NCBI GenBank assembly: GCA_949741925.1 | Contig: CATJOY010000052.1 | Location: 1 to 54,524 of the forward strand | Reading direction: 5' to 3' | DNA from: an uncultured Desulfovibrionaceae bacterium | Lineage (GTDB): Bacteria; Desulfobacterota; Desulfovibrionia; Desulfovibrionales; Desulfovibrionaceae | DNA: 54,524 nt | Shown here: piece after piece, positions 42,681 to 51,498 of the stretch | Layout of the letters: every line of letters begins with the position of its first letter | Numbering within the stretch: position 1 is the first letter of the stretch | Translations under genes and position numbers: made by a program | The notes under the pieces: generated by a model | Database searches by the model: none | What the model was told of the DNA's origin: nothing | The model's input: the letters and a program-made list of their open reading frames with translations, nothing else

Positions 42681-42826
42681 GTTCCCCTGGCCCCAAGGAT
42701 ACAACCTAGACCCTCGAAAGGAAAAAAAGGCTATGTCCCAACCCACAGGCGCCCCCTTCCGTGCATATGCCGCGTTGCGCTCGCGCTCCCGCGCTCGCCG
42801 CACTGATGTCCGGTACCGCGTTGGTC
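42681..42826 (+). repeat. Dispersed repeat R1, copy 2
   Basis: This matches 28-175. It follows an R2 copy directly, and the other R1 copy is also next to an R2 copy, so the two repeats may travel or spread together. Confidence 0.75.
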
Positions 42827-42872
42827 AACCTTTCGGACCAAGCCACTTCCGCGCGGCCTTTTGGAGAAGAGT

Positions 42873-44450
42873 ATGCACACGACACCATGGAAAATTATAA
42901 AATCGCAACTAACCGTTCCCGGCGGCGTTGTCGTCTGCCAGCACCACAAGGCCGCCGCGGCCGGAGCCGCTATGCTGGAAGCGGGCGGCAACGCCGTTGA
43001 CGCCGCCGTGGCCGCGGCGTTGACCTTGAGCGTGGTGGAACCCTGGCTCAGCGGTATTGGCGGCGGCGGCTTTATGGTTGTTCAGGATGGGCCGTCCGGG
43101 ATGGAGCGGGCGTTGGATTTCGGTATATGCGCTTCAAACAGGCTCAATCCTGCCGACTACCCGTTGGAAGATGCCGCGGATGACGGCGATTGGTTCCACT
43201 GGCCCAAGGTCAAGGAGGGACGCAACATCCACGGCTACGCCTCCATCGGTGTTCCCGGCGCGGTCGCCGGGTTGGCGGAGGCCCTCGAGAAGTTGGGAAC
43301 GCTGCCTTGGGAGCAGGTTATTGAACCGGCCATTGAAGAGGCTCGGGCCGGGCTGGAGCTGGATTGGATGGCTGCGTTGGCCTTGGCTATGGATGCTGAT
43401 ATGCTCCTGCGCTATCCCGAATCCGCCGCGCTTTGGCTGCCGGAAGGCCGCGTCTCGCGCGTGGCGGCGGGAGCCCGTCCGGCCAGGCTGCCCCTCACGG
43501 CCCACGTGGCCACGCTGGAACGGCTGCAAAAGGCCGGACCACAGGATTTTTATACGGGCGAGCTGGCCCATGCGCTGGCGGATGATCTCCGCAAAGGCGG
43601 CTCTCCCCTTGATGCGGAAGATCTGGCGGCCTACCGTCCGCAGTGGAAAGAACCGCTGCGCGGCTCCTATCGCGGCTGGGATGTGGCGCTCATGCCCGGC
43701 AATTCCGCGGGACCAAGCCTGCTGCGCGCCCTCGGCAGTCTGGAACGCCGTCTGCGCCCCTCCGGAAACCGTCCCGGAGCAGAGGAGGCCTTGCTGTACA
43801 GCCGCGTCTGCCGTGAGGAATACGAATACCGCCTCGTGCATATGGGGCATTCCGCCGTGCCCGGCAGCAGCCCGGAGCCTTCCTGCACCAGCAATCTCTG
43901 TGTTGTGGATCGCCGGGGGACGGTCGTTGCCCTGACCAATACCCTGCTTTCCCGCTTCGGCTCCAAGGTTACTTCTCCTTCTCTGGGCATGCTGCTGAAC
44001 AATGGCATGATGTGGTTTGATCCTCTCCCGGGGCATCCCAACAGCATGGCGCCGGGCGTCCGGCCGCTTTCCAACATGTGCCCGCTGACGGTAAGCCGCG
44101 CAGACGGCGAACGCTATGCCTTGGGCGCGGCAGGAGGGCGTACCATCTTTCCCACGCTTGTACAGATTCTCTCGTACGTCTTCGACTTTGGCATGTCGTT
44201 GGAAGAGGCCTTTCTTGAACCCCGGCTGGATGCCAGCACCGAAACAATCCGCATCTCCTCGCGTGCGGATGCCGCCGTACCCGCCCGCGTTGCCGAAGCG
44301 TTTCCGGTGGAAGTGGTTGACGATACCATATACCCGACGCGTTTTTCCCTGCCCTCAGCCGTGCGCCATGATCCTTCCACCGGCCTGAATACAGGAATGG
44401 CGCACCACAACAGCCCTTGGGCGGCGGCCGTGGCGGAGGATGTGTCATGA
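42873..44450 (+). CDS. Gamma-glutamyltransferase family protein without signal peptide
   Basis: This 525-residue Ntn-hydrolase has AAGAAMLEAGGNAVDAAVAAALTLSVVEPWLSGIGGGGFMVV in the large subunit. The self-cleavage and nucleophile site is SCTSNLCVVD, with T339 as the expected nucleophile, followed by VVALTNTLLSRFGS and GAAGGRTIFPTLVQIL. Unlike the periplasmic E. coli Ggt, no signal peptide is present, so it should act in the cytoplasm on imported gamma-glutamyl compounds or acylated amides. GGAGAAG precedes the ATG. The stop overlaps the next gene as ATGA. Confidence 0.9.
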   Translation: MHTTPWKIIKSQLTVPGGVVVCQHHKAAAAGAAMLEAGGNAVDAAVAAALTLSVVEPWLSGIGGGGFMVVQDGPSGMERALDFGICASNRLNPADYPLEDAADDGDWFHWPKVKEGRNIHGYASIGVPGAVAGLAEALEKLGTLPWEQVIEPAIEEARAGLELDWMAALALAMDADMLLRYPESAALWLPEGRVSRVAAGARPARLPLTAHVATLERLQKAGPQDFYTGELAHALADDLRKGGSPLDAEDLAAYRPQWKEPLRGSYRGWDVALMPGNSAGPSLLRALGSLERRLRPSGNRPGAEEALLYSRVCREEYEYRLVHMGHSAVPGSSPEPSCTSNLCVVDRRGTVVALTNTLLSRFGSKVTSPSLGMLLNNGMMWFDPLPGHPNSMAPGVRPLSNMCPLTVSRADGERYALGAAGGRTIFPTLVQILSYVFDFGMSLEEAFLEPRLDASTETIRISSRADAAVPARVAEAFPVEVVDDTIYPTRFSLPSAVRHDPSTGLNTGMAHHNSPWAAAVAEDVS

Positions 44451-45466
44451 CAGGGCGTTCCGCCGCTGTTTCCGGGCCTGATGTCGGGGCGGTTCCGGTG
44501 TTGGCCCTGCGCAATCTGGGCGTCAGGCTGCGGGATATTCCCGCGGTGGATGGCATCAACCTCACCCTGCATGCAGGCGAAGCCCTGGCCCTGGTGGGAG
44601 AATCCGGCTGCGGCAAAAGCCTGACCTCGCTGGCGGTCATGGGGCTGCTGCCCCTTGCGGCCCGGCTGGCTCCGGGGTCAAGCATCCTTTTGCAGGGCCG
44701 GGAGCTGGTCGGGTTGGAGGAAGATGGGTATAACGAACTGCGCGGCAGGGCAATGAGCATGATCTTTCAGGAGCCGTTTACCTCCCTCAATCCCCTTATG
44801 ACCGTGGGCGCGCAGATCATGGAAGGCCTTACCGTGCGCGGCGTCCCCGCTGCCGAAGCCCGAAAACGGGCCCTGGCAATGCTGGAGAAGGTGGGGATTC
44901 CCGATCCCGGCGCACGCTTCAAGCAGTATCCCTTTGAACTTTCCGGCGGCCTCTGCCAGCGGGTGATGATCGCCCTTGCGCTGGCGGGTAATCCGGCCCT
45001 GCTCATTGCGGATGAACCGACCACAGCCTTGGATGTGACCATCCAGGCCCAAATCCTCGATTTGATGCGCGGGCTCATGCGCGAACGAAATACCGCGCTT
45101 CTGCTGATAACCCATGATATGGGCGTTGTGGCCGAAACCGCGGACCGGGTCGCCGTTATGTACGCGGGGCGGATTGTGGAGCTGGCCGACGTTGACGAGC
45201 TGTTCAGCAATCCCCAGCATCCCTACACCCGGCTTTTGTTGGAGAGCATCCCCGGCGGGAGCACGCCGCCGAAAACCGAACTCCGCGCCATCGCAGGCAC
45301 CGTGCCTGATATCCGGGATTGGGCAGGAGGCTGCCGTTTTCACCCCCGCTGCCCCCTGGCCTCTGAGGCCTGCCGCGCTACCGCTCCCCTGCTCCTTGAC
45401 CGGGCTGCCGCTTCTCCTGCCCATATGGTCGCCTGCCAGCATGGGAACCAAAGGAAGTGCTTATGA
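44447..45466 (+). CDS. Peptide ABC transporter ATPase (DppD type)
   Basis: This 339-residue ATPase has Walker [10 protein letters not shown]-loop FQEPFTSLNPLMTVG, signature LSGGLCQR (one residue off the usual LSGGMRQR) and Walker B LLIADEPTTALD. The C-terminal oligopeptide domain ends with the cysteine-rich GGCRFHPRCPLASEAC. It starts inside the previous stop codon and overlaps the next start codon. Confidence 0.95.
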   Translation: MTGRSAAVSGPDVGAVPVLALRNLGVRLRDIPAVDGINLTLHAGEALALVGESGCGKSLTSLAVMGLLPLAARLAPGSSILLQGRELVGLEEDGYNELRGRAMSMIFQEPFTSLNPLMTVGAQIMEGLTVRGVPAAEARKRALAMLEKVGIPDPGARFKQYPFELSGGLCQRVMIALALAGNPALLIADEPTTALDVTIQAQILDLMRGLMRERNTALLLITHDMGVVAETADRVAVMYAGRIVELADVDELFSNPQHPYTRLLLESIPGGSTPPKTELRAIAGTVPDIRDWAGGCRFHPRCPLASEACRATAPLLLDRAAASPAHMVACQHGNQRKCL

Positions 45467-46473
45467 TTGCCTGTTCCGATACGGCGCGCGATTTCCCGCC
45501 CTTGCTGGATGTTCGTGATCTCAAAGTCTACTTTCCCGTCAACCGGAATTTTATGGGCCGCCCTCGGGGTTGGGTCAAGGCGGTGGATGGCGTCAGCTTC
45601 ACCATCCATAAGGGCGAAACGCTTTCCCTGGTCGGTGAATCCGGCTGCGGCAAGTCAACTACGGGCTACGCCCTGTTAGGCATGCTCGAACCCACTGCCG
45701 GCGAACTGCATTTCGAGGGCGAGCCGCTGAGCGCCCGGAACGCTGAAGGCCGCCGTCTGGTCCGGCAGCAAATGCAGATTGTCTTTCAAGATCCCTTTGC
45801 CTCGCTCAATCCCAAAATGAGCATTGGCGAAAGCATTCGAGAACCGCTCCGGGCTGGGGGCATGGCCGGTGCCGAAGCCGGACGAGAGCGGGTGGAAAGC
45901 CTGCTGGATCGGGTCGGCCTGCACCGCTCCTATTACGATAGATTGCCCAATCAGTTTTCCGGCGGGCAGCGCCAGCGTATCGTCATTGCCAGGGCTTTGG
46001 CCGTACAGCCCAAGCTCATTGTGTGCGATGAGCCGGTTTCCGCATTGGATGTTTCTATCCGCTCGCAGATTCTCAATCTGCTTCTTGAACTCCAGCGGGA
46101 TCTGGGAATTGCCTATCTGTTTATTTCCCATGATCTTTCTGTGGTCCGCCACCTCAGCGACAGAGTGGCCGTCATGTATCTCGGGCATATTGTCGAGCTT
46201 GCCGCGGCTTCGGAACTGTTTGAGCATACCTTGCATCCGTACACCCGGGCGCTGTTCAGCGCTATTCCCCACATCGACCCTGCCCGAAGAGATTCCCCCC
46301 GATGCCTTCTTCAGGGTGATTTGCCCAGTCCGCTCAATCCGCCGCCGGGCTGCCCGCTGGTCACCCGCTGCCCGTACCGGCAGCCCCGCTGCGCCGAGGC
46401 CATGCCCCCGCTGGAGGCAATCCGCCCGGAGCATAGCGTAGCCTGCTTCCGGGCCGCTGAGCTTTTTCTGTAA
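45463..46473 (+). CDS. Peptide ABC transporter ATPase (DppF type)
   Basis: This 336-residue ATPase has Walker [18 protein letters not shown]-loop [18 protein letters not shown], signature FSGGQRQR, Walker [16 protein letters not shown] and a C-terminal cysteine motif [15 protein letters not shown]. With the DppD-type ATPase it powers the DppBC-like permeases. ATGA overlap with the previous gene. It is the last gene of the cluster. Confidence 0.95.
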   Translation: MIACSDTARDFPPLLDVRDLKVYFPVNRNFMGRPRGWVKAVDGVSFTIHKGETLSLVGESGCGKSTTGYALLGMLEPTAGELHFEGEPLSARNAEGRRLVRQQMQIVFQDPFASLNPKMSIGESIREPLRAGGMAGAEAGRERVESLLDRVGLHRSYYDRLPNQFSGGQRQRIVIARALAVQPKLIVCDEPVSALDVSIRSQILNLLLELQRDLGIAYLFISHDLSVVRHLSDRVAVMYLGHIVELAAASELFEHTLHPYTRALFSAIPHIDPARRDSPRCLLQGDLPSPLNPPPGCPLVTRCPYRQPRCAEAMPPLEAIRPEHSVACFRAAELFL

Positions 46474-46505
46474 CGGATGCGGAGATTCCACACCGCCGCG
46501 CCAAC

Positions 46506-46554
46506 GATGCGCCTGAGGCCCCCCCCGGTTCTGCTTGGGGGCCTCAGGCGCATC
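46506..46554 (+). terminator. Very long perfect hairpin at the operon end
   Basis: The arms GATGCGCCTGAGGCCCCC (46506-46523) and GGGGGCCTCAGGCGCATC (46537-46554) are perfect complements over 18 bases with a 13-base loop. It starts 32 bases after the last ATPase stop codon. No T-run follows, so it may be a Rho-type boundary, mRNA end protector or partial terminator. Confidence 0.6.
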
Positions 46555-46862
46555 CGCAAATCAGGGGAGCGCCGTTCATGGGCCTTCGGAAACGTGGCGG
46601 GTTTTTCTGGAGCAGAGGTCTTTCAATTTTTTGATGCCCCAACCAAGTCGATCTCGTGGCTATGAAGGACGGGCAGAGGAATGCCCTCAGCTTGGCGCGA
46701 TAAGGCAGGATACCCCGTTGTGAAAAATTTTGGGGGGAACCTCCTTAGCCGAGGTAAAACCGCAGCGGTATTGTTATCTTCAAAAAAGTAATAAAAAAGC
46801 TATTTTTTTTGACTTACCTTTCAACATACTTTGCGTTACTCAAGGGAAGGAGGAATGTTCCC
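46555..46862. other. Gene-free stretch before the AAA ATPase gene
   Basis: No gene is supported. The last 130 bases are AT-rich with a run of eight T and TTGACT near 46809, which could be part of a promoter, but no matching -10 box is at the right distance. Confidence 0.45.
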
Positions 46863-48158
46863 ATGAAACGCAAACTTGAAGCCCGACTTTTGAGATGGAA
46901 AAATAAGCCGGCGGGCGAGCGTATGCCGCTTCTTGTGAACGGAGCGCGTCAGGTCGGCAAGACGTATATCTTGAGGAAATTCGGGGAGGAGCAGTTTTCC
47001 CATGTTGTGTACGTCAACTTGGAAGCCAATCTGGCACTGGCCTCCTTTTTCGGCGATGATATTTCTCCGGATAGGTTGATTCGATATCTTGAGTCCGCTT
47101 CAAGCACGAAGATAACCCCGGGCGAGACGCTTCTTATTTTTGATGAGATCCAGGCCTGCGAACGTGCCGTGACTTCGCTGAAATATTTTTGTGAAGATGC
47201 GCCGGAATACCATGTTGCGGCGGCCGGCAGCCTGCTTGGCGTGGCGGTGAACCCTCAGCGTTCTTCGTTTCCCGTGGGCAAAGTGGAAACCATCACGCTT
47301 TTTCCCTTCGACTTTGAGGAATTTTTGTGGGCGCGAGGCAAAACAGGGCTCGCGGAGGATATCCGTTCCGCCTACGAAACCATGAAGCCTCTGCCGGAAG
47401 GGCTGCACCGGCAGGCTGTGGAGCTGTACCGTGAGTATCTGATCGTGGGCGGTATGCCCGCCTGCGTAAGAAATTTTATGCAGGAGAAGAGCTTCCTTGA
47501 CGTAACGCTGGTGCAAAGCCAGATCATTGATAGTTATGTGGCCGATATGGCCAAGTATGCTTCGGCTTCCGAGAGCGTGAAGATTCGTGCCTGCTATCAA
47601 TCCATACCGGCTCAACTGGCCAAGGAGAATAAAAAATTCCAGTACAAGGTCGTTCAGAAAGGCGGCAGCACAGCGATTTTCGGAGCTTCCATCGAATGGC
47701 TGCATCTGGCGGGCGTTGTCCTCAAATGCCAAAAGATAACCCACGCCTATGAGCCGGTGGCCGTGTACCTGGATCTGGCGTCGTTCAAGCTTTATATGGG
47801 GGATGTCGGCTTGCTGACGATGCAATCAGGCATAGCGCAACAGACTGTCCTTGCGGACTTGGAAAATCAGTTCCTTGGCGTTCTTGCGGAAAACTATGTG
47901 GCCCAACAGCTTGCCGCCAAGGGCTATGATCTGTTGTATTGGGAAAGCAATGGCGCGGCGAAGCTTGATTTTGTTGTGCAAAAGGGACGCGATATTATCG
48001 GCATGGAGGTGAAAAGCGGTCTCAATGTCCGTTCGCGGAGTCTGAACGTGTTTAGCGGCAAATACCGACCTGCCTACACTATCCGTTTTTCGTTGCGGCA
48101 TTTCGGGCAGGTCGATGCCTTGAAATCAGTTCCGCTGTATGCCGCCTTCTGCGTGTGA
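46863..48158 (+). CDS. AAA ATPase with DUF4143 nuclease-like C terminus
   Basis: This 431-residue protein has an N-terminal AAA_14-type ATPase (Walker A NGARQVGKT near residue 25, Walker B LLIFDEIQ near 90) and a C-terminal DUF4143 region, ending with a PD-(D/E)xK-like pattern (KLDFVVQKGRDIIGMEVKSG). These proteins are frequent in gut and anaerobic bacteria in variable numbers and have no established function. AGGAGG is nine bases upstream. No partner gene is obvious; the next gene follows after 286 bases. Confidence 0.9.
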   Translation: MKRKLEARLLRWKNKPAGERMPLLVNGARQVGKTYILRKFGEEQFSHVVYVNLEANLALASFFGDDISPDRLIRYLESASSTKITPGETLLIFDEIQACERAVTSLKYFCEDAPEYHVAAAGSLLGVAVNPQRSSFPVGKVETITLFPFDFEEFLWARGKTGLAEDIRSAYETMKPLPEGLHRQAVELYREYLIVGGMPACVRNFMQEKSFLDVTLVQSQIIDSYVADMAKYASASESVKIRACYQSIPAQLAKENKKFQYKVVQKGGSTAIFGASIEWLHLAGVVLKCQKITHAYEPVAVYLDLASFKLYMGDVGLLTMQSGIAQQTVLADLENQFLGVLAENYVAQQLAAKGYDLLYWESNGAAKLDFVVQKGRDIIGMEVKSGLNVRSRSLNVFSGKYRPAYTIRFSLRHFGQVDALKSVPLYAAFCV

Positions 48159-48444
48159 CCAAAGCTGGTCACACACGGCGTACCCCACACGAGGGCGTTT
48201 TTGCGGCTCCCCCGATTGCGCGGGATGCGCAGGGGAGCAAACCGAACTTTAGATCTGATGATCACACTCCGGATATCCTTACGGCCTCTTCTCTCCCCTG
48301 TTTACCCTTGACGCCTGCTCTCCTGTATGCTTTGAGTTCTCCTTGGTGCTTGAAAACACCTTCGCAGACGGTTGCCAATCCCGAAAGTTTTGGCTTTTTT
48401 TGCCGTGTTGACGGCATATCTCTAGCCATTGCGAAGGAGTTTTT

Positions 48445-48873
48445 ATGTCCGATTCCAACCACCCTCATGGTTTGTTCTCTCCAGCCCGACAAGCAGACCC
48501 GGCCGCTATAGCCGCCCTGCTCACCGAAGCGGCGCGAGACTTGCTCTCGTTGAGCAAGCCGCCGGAAGCAAAGGACGAGCCCCAAAAGGAAACGGCTCCC
48601 AAAGAGGAAATCCGTTGCTACCGTTTTCCGGAGCTGGCTATTCGTTGCGAGCGGGAGATTTTTGAAGAACAGGGAGTGGAAACTCTACAAGAGGTGTTGT
48701 ACAACGCTTCTTCTTCGCTCAAGGCGTTTACTGCTCTTTTGGAAAAGATAGATCCCGAAGCCAAACTGGAGGGCGTTGTTGCTCACATTCTCGCGCGCGA
48801 GTTACGGCGCGTGGAGGACCTCCTTTTCCGCCTTGAGGATGCCTACAGCAGCGTGGAGCCGGTGGAAGCCTGA
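48445..48873 (+). CDS. Hypothetical protein with helical C terminus
   Basis: No family is recognised in this 142-residue product. A polar Pro/Lys/Glu-rich N-terminal third (KPPEAKDEPQKETAPKEE) precedes a helical region (about 60-138) with heptad-like leucines (LQEVLYNASSSLKAFTALLEKIDPEAKLEGVVAHILARELRRVEDLLFRLEDAY). No signal peptide or membrane segment. GAAGGAG before the ATG supports a real gene. It might be a small regulatory or binding protein. Confidence 0.55.
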   Translation: MSDSNHPHGLFSPARQADPAAIAALLTEAARDLLSLSKPPEAKDEPQKETAPKEEIRCYRFPELAIRCEREIFEEQGVETLQEVLYNASSSLKAFTALLEKIDPEAKLEGVVAHILARELRRVEDLLFRLEDAYSSVEPVEA

Positions 48874-48894
48874 GGAGCGAAACGAAAAGCAAAA

Positions 48895-48924
48895 AGCCCT
48901 TGGCAATATCGGTTGCCAAGGGCT
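48895..48924 (-). terminator. Intrinsic terminator of ychJ
   Basis: AGCCCTTGGCAA (48895-48906) and TTGCCAAGGGCT (48913-48924) form a perfect 12-base stem with a 6-base loop. On the minus strand TTTTGCTTTTCG follows, a textbook intrinsic terminator for ychJ; it may also stop plus-strand transcription from the hypothetical gene. Confidence 0.85.
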
Positions 48925-49023
48925 ACGCTGAAACAATTCGGCCACAAAGCGGGTACAGAAAAAGCGCCACATTACAGCGCAAAGAGGAGCGGCAGCGCGC
49001 CGGGCCCGCTCCTCACGCCCCGA

Positions 49024-49512
49024 TCAAGCAGCGCCGCAGCATTTTTTATATTTTTTGCCGCTTCCGCAGGGGCAGGGATCATTCCGTCCGATTTTCGGAC
49101 TTTCCCGCCTGTAGGTCACGTGGCCGTGAACCTGGCCGTCAAGATAGCGCCATACCCCGTCTTCCCGCGTGAATTCCGCATCTTCGGTCATATCCTGTTC
49201 GATGCCGTTGATGGTAAAACGGGCCACAAAGGATACCCTGCCGTGATCATCCTCGGGGCCCCCGGCTTCGGTGCTGAGGATTTCCAATCCCTTCCAAACC
49301 ACGGAATCCGACCAGCGCCGGACTTTGGCCGTATCCACATCCTTTCGCGCGGAGGAATGCACGCTTTCTTCAAGAAAGTCATAGGCTTCGAGAACGTGGG
49401 CGCTGTAGCGGGCCCGCATGAGCGCTTCGGCCGTAGCGGCGGGCGTTCCGTTAAGAATCGGTTGGCAGCAGTTTTCCAGCTCCAGGCCGGAACCACAGGG
49501 GCATAACGACAT
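49024..49512 (-). CDS. ychJ: YchJ family protein with SEC-C motifs at both ends
   Basis: The 162-residue product has SEC-C zinc motifs at both ends: [16 protein letters not shown] at the start and [16 protein letters not shown] at the end, with the NTF2-like YchJ domain between ([44 protein letters not shown]). The function is unknown. The ATG at 49512 is preceded by GGGAG; the open frame runs 84 codons further without family resemblance. Confidence 0.92.
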   Translation of the reverse strand: MSLCPCGSGLELENCCQPILNGTPAATAEALMRARYSAHVLEAYDFLEESVHSSARKDVDTAKVRRWSDSVVWKGLEILSTEAGGPEDDHGRVSFVARFTINGIEQDMTEDAEFTREDGVWRYLDGQVHGHVTYRRESPKIGRNDPCPCGSGKKYKKCCGAA

Positions 49513-50090
49513 AAAAAACTCCCAGGCATACAATAGCGTTACATCAGGCGCCGCCGAAGGCGTTTGCCGTCGGCGGCATCCGTTGGCGGTTAAGGTCGGA
49601 TGCCCTCGGTGGAAAGGGCATGCTCGGTCGCCGGTTTCGCCGGTTCCCACGCTTCCTGAAGCGTGCGCGTGGATCAAGACGATTGGGGCGAACTCTCCTA
49701 TTCTAACGGAAAGCCGGAATCCCGGCAAGTGACAGGACTTCGCAGAGAGGGCTTTTTTGTTCAACCTGCCGGGGGAGGCCCGGCGCTATCCCCCATCCGC
49801 CGAGGCGTAATCGAGGCCCGGGTTTCCTTGCCGCCCCTTGCCACGCTGCCCCTGCCCGCCGAGGCATGATGTCTCCCTACTTCTCCCCCGGCAGGTTGTT
49901 CAGGGCCTCACGCCGAGCCGCCTGCCGGAGTAGAAAAGCATGTGTTGGGGCAAGGACGAACAGCCTGCAAAATTTTTAAACTGAGCGCTGCCAAAAGAAG
50001 GCCTTGCGGGCGGTATCGGCCCTATGAAAGACTACCGGGACGTCGGCGGGCCGGCCATTCAGGAGCGGGCCGGCCTGCGGTCGGATACGA
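49513..50090. other. Divergent gene-free region with GC-rich hairpins
   Basis: On the ychJ side are several inverted repeats, including GCCGCCG/CGGCGGC near 49550-49578 and CACGCTTC/GAAGCGTG near 49649-49665. They could be leader structure or simply GC-rich palindromes. No gene is supported. Confidence 0.5.
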
Positions 50091-50119
50091 TTGACAGTTT
50101 GCCTACAGGGAGGTATGTC
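50091..50119 (+). promoter_or_regulatory. Promoter for the PLP lyase gene
   Basis: A perfect -35 box TTGACA (50091-50096), a 17-base spacer and a poor -10 box TATGTC (50114-50119) precede the gene. It would give a leader of about 90 bases. Confidence 0.5.
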
Positions 50120-50127
50120 CTTTTTAA

Positions 50128-50158
50128 TGTCGACAGACGACAAGCGGTGTCGTTTTTT
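50128..50158 (+). terminator. Candidate attenuator ahead of the PLP lyase gene
   Basis: ACGACA (50137-50142) and TGTCGT (50148-50153) form a 6-base stem followed by five more T, as in an intrinsic terminator. The earlier TGTCGACA (50128-50135) can pair with the same CGACA, giving a competing fold. The stem is short, so this is tentative. Confidence 0.45.
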
Positions 50159-50214
50159 ATACAGGTGGTGTGTCCTGTTGTTATCGTTGTTGTTGTCAAC
50201 ATCAAGGAGGCCTC

Positions 50215-51228
50215 ATGAATCTGGCAAAGTTTCCCCGCAGAAATTATGTGAAAACCCCCACCCCGGTAGAGTATGCCGCCAACCTGACCAAACTTTTGGG
50301 CGGACCGGAAATTTACATCAAACGGGATGATGAACTGCCGGGCGCTGCCGGGGGCAACAAAACCCGTAAGCTCGATTTCGTGATTGCCGATGCCCTGGCG
50401 CAAGGCGCGGATACCATCATCACCTGCGGCGCTGTGCAATCCAACCACTGCCGCTTGACCCTTTCCGCCTGCGTCAAGGAAGGCCTGGATTGCCACTTTG
50501 TTTTGGAAGAGCGGGTTAAAGATAGCTACAACCCTGAATCCTCCGGCAACAACTTCCTGTTCCAGCTCATGGATATCAAATCCATTACCGTTGTGCCCGG
50601 CGGCGCGGATATGGATGCTGCCATGAACAAGGTGGCTGATGATCTGAAGGCCAAAGGCAAAAAGCCTTACATCATCCCCGGCGGCGCTTCCAACGCTCTC
50701 GGCGCTTGCGGCTATGTTGCCTGCGCTCAGGAGCTTTTGGAGCAGTGCTTTGCCATGAACCTGAACCTTGACGCCATCATTGTGCCTTCGGGCAGCGCGG
50801 GCACCCACGCGGGTACCCTTGTGGGCATGATCGGCAACAACGCCAACATTCCCGTGCATGGCATCGATGTTTCCCGGCCCCGTGAAGTGCAGGAAGAAAA
50901 GGTGTATGCTCTGGCCCAACAAACCGCCGAACTCTGCGGCGTCAAGGGCGGCATTCCTCGTGAAGCCGTGCGCTGCTACGGCGATTACTATAACCCCGGC
51001 TACTCCCTGCCCAATGACGGCATGCTCGAAGCGGTGACCATGCTGGCCCGCACCGAAGCCATTTTGCTGGACCCGGTCTACTCCGGAAAAACCATGGCCG
51101 GCTTTATCGATCTGATCCGCAAGGGCGTCTTTAAGAAGGGGCAGAACGTTCTGTTCCTGCACACCGGCGGCAGCCCGGCCCTGTTTGTGTACATGAAGGA
51201 ATTCCGCGATTGGTTTAAAAAGGCCTGA
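50215..51228 (+). CDS. PLP-dependent D-cysteine desulfhydrase / L-cysteate sulfo-lyase family enzyme
   Basis: This 337-residue fold-type II PLP enzyme starts MNLAKFPRR, as in DcyD and CuyA. It has YIKRDDELPGAAGGNKTRKLDF (the lysine of NKTRK binds PLP), GAVQSNHCRLT, PGGASNALGACGYV and PSGSAGTHAGTLVG. Relatives split D-cysteine to pyruvate, sulfide and ammonia, or L-cysteate to pyruvate, sulfite and ammonia; the sequence does not decide, though sulfite production would suit a sulfite-respiring anaerobe. AAGGAGG precedes the ATG. The frame stays open upstream for 15 codons with five cysteines. Confidence 0.88.
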   Translation: MNLAKFPRRNYVKTPTPVEYAANLTKLLGGPEIYIKRDDELPGAAGGNKTRKLDFVIADALAQGADTIITCGAVQSNHCRLTLSACVKEGLDCHFVLEERVKDSYNPESSGNNFLFQLMDIKSITVVPGGADMDAAMNKVADDLKAKGKKPYIIPGGASNALGACGYVACAQELLEQCFAMNLNLDAIIVPSGSAGTHAGTLVGMIGNNANIPVHGIDVSRPREVQEEKVYALAQQTAELCGVKGGIPREAVRCYGDYYNPGYSLPNDGMLEAVTMLARTEAILLDPVYSGKTMAGFIDLIRKGVFKKGQNVLFLHTGGSPALFVYMKEFRDWFKKA

Positions 51229-51253
51229 TACAGCGTCATGGTTGACAAGACGC

Positions 51254-51498
51254 ATACGCCCCTTGCAAGGGGGCGTTGGAATCAGGGGAATGAGTAATTT
51301 GGGCCGTTCTTGGTCCTTGCCCCTTCGGGACACAGGAACCTTGTTCCTGTGTCCCCTTTCGCTTTTCTGCAAAAGGGGCCCCTTTGGCAGATCCGGGGGA
51401 ATGCTTCCCCTGCCGCCGCAACCATACAACGGGCCGGGTCGCCCCTTAGAGGCCGGCCCGGCCCGTTGCCGGGGCAGCCGGGGGAATGCGTGTTGCCG
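51254..51498 (-). repeat. R2 copy and hairpins between the PLP lyase and hydE genes
   Basis: A fold-back ACGCCCC/GGGGGCGT at about 51253-51275 follows the PLP lyase gene. Then an R2 copy: head hairpin GGGACACAGGAAC (51327-51339) with GTTCCTGTGTCCC (51343-51355), perfect over 13 bases, a CAAAAGGGGCCCCTTTGG palindrome, and a GGGGGAATG module that reaches nearly to the hydE start. Confidence 0.75.
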
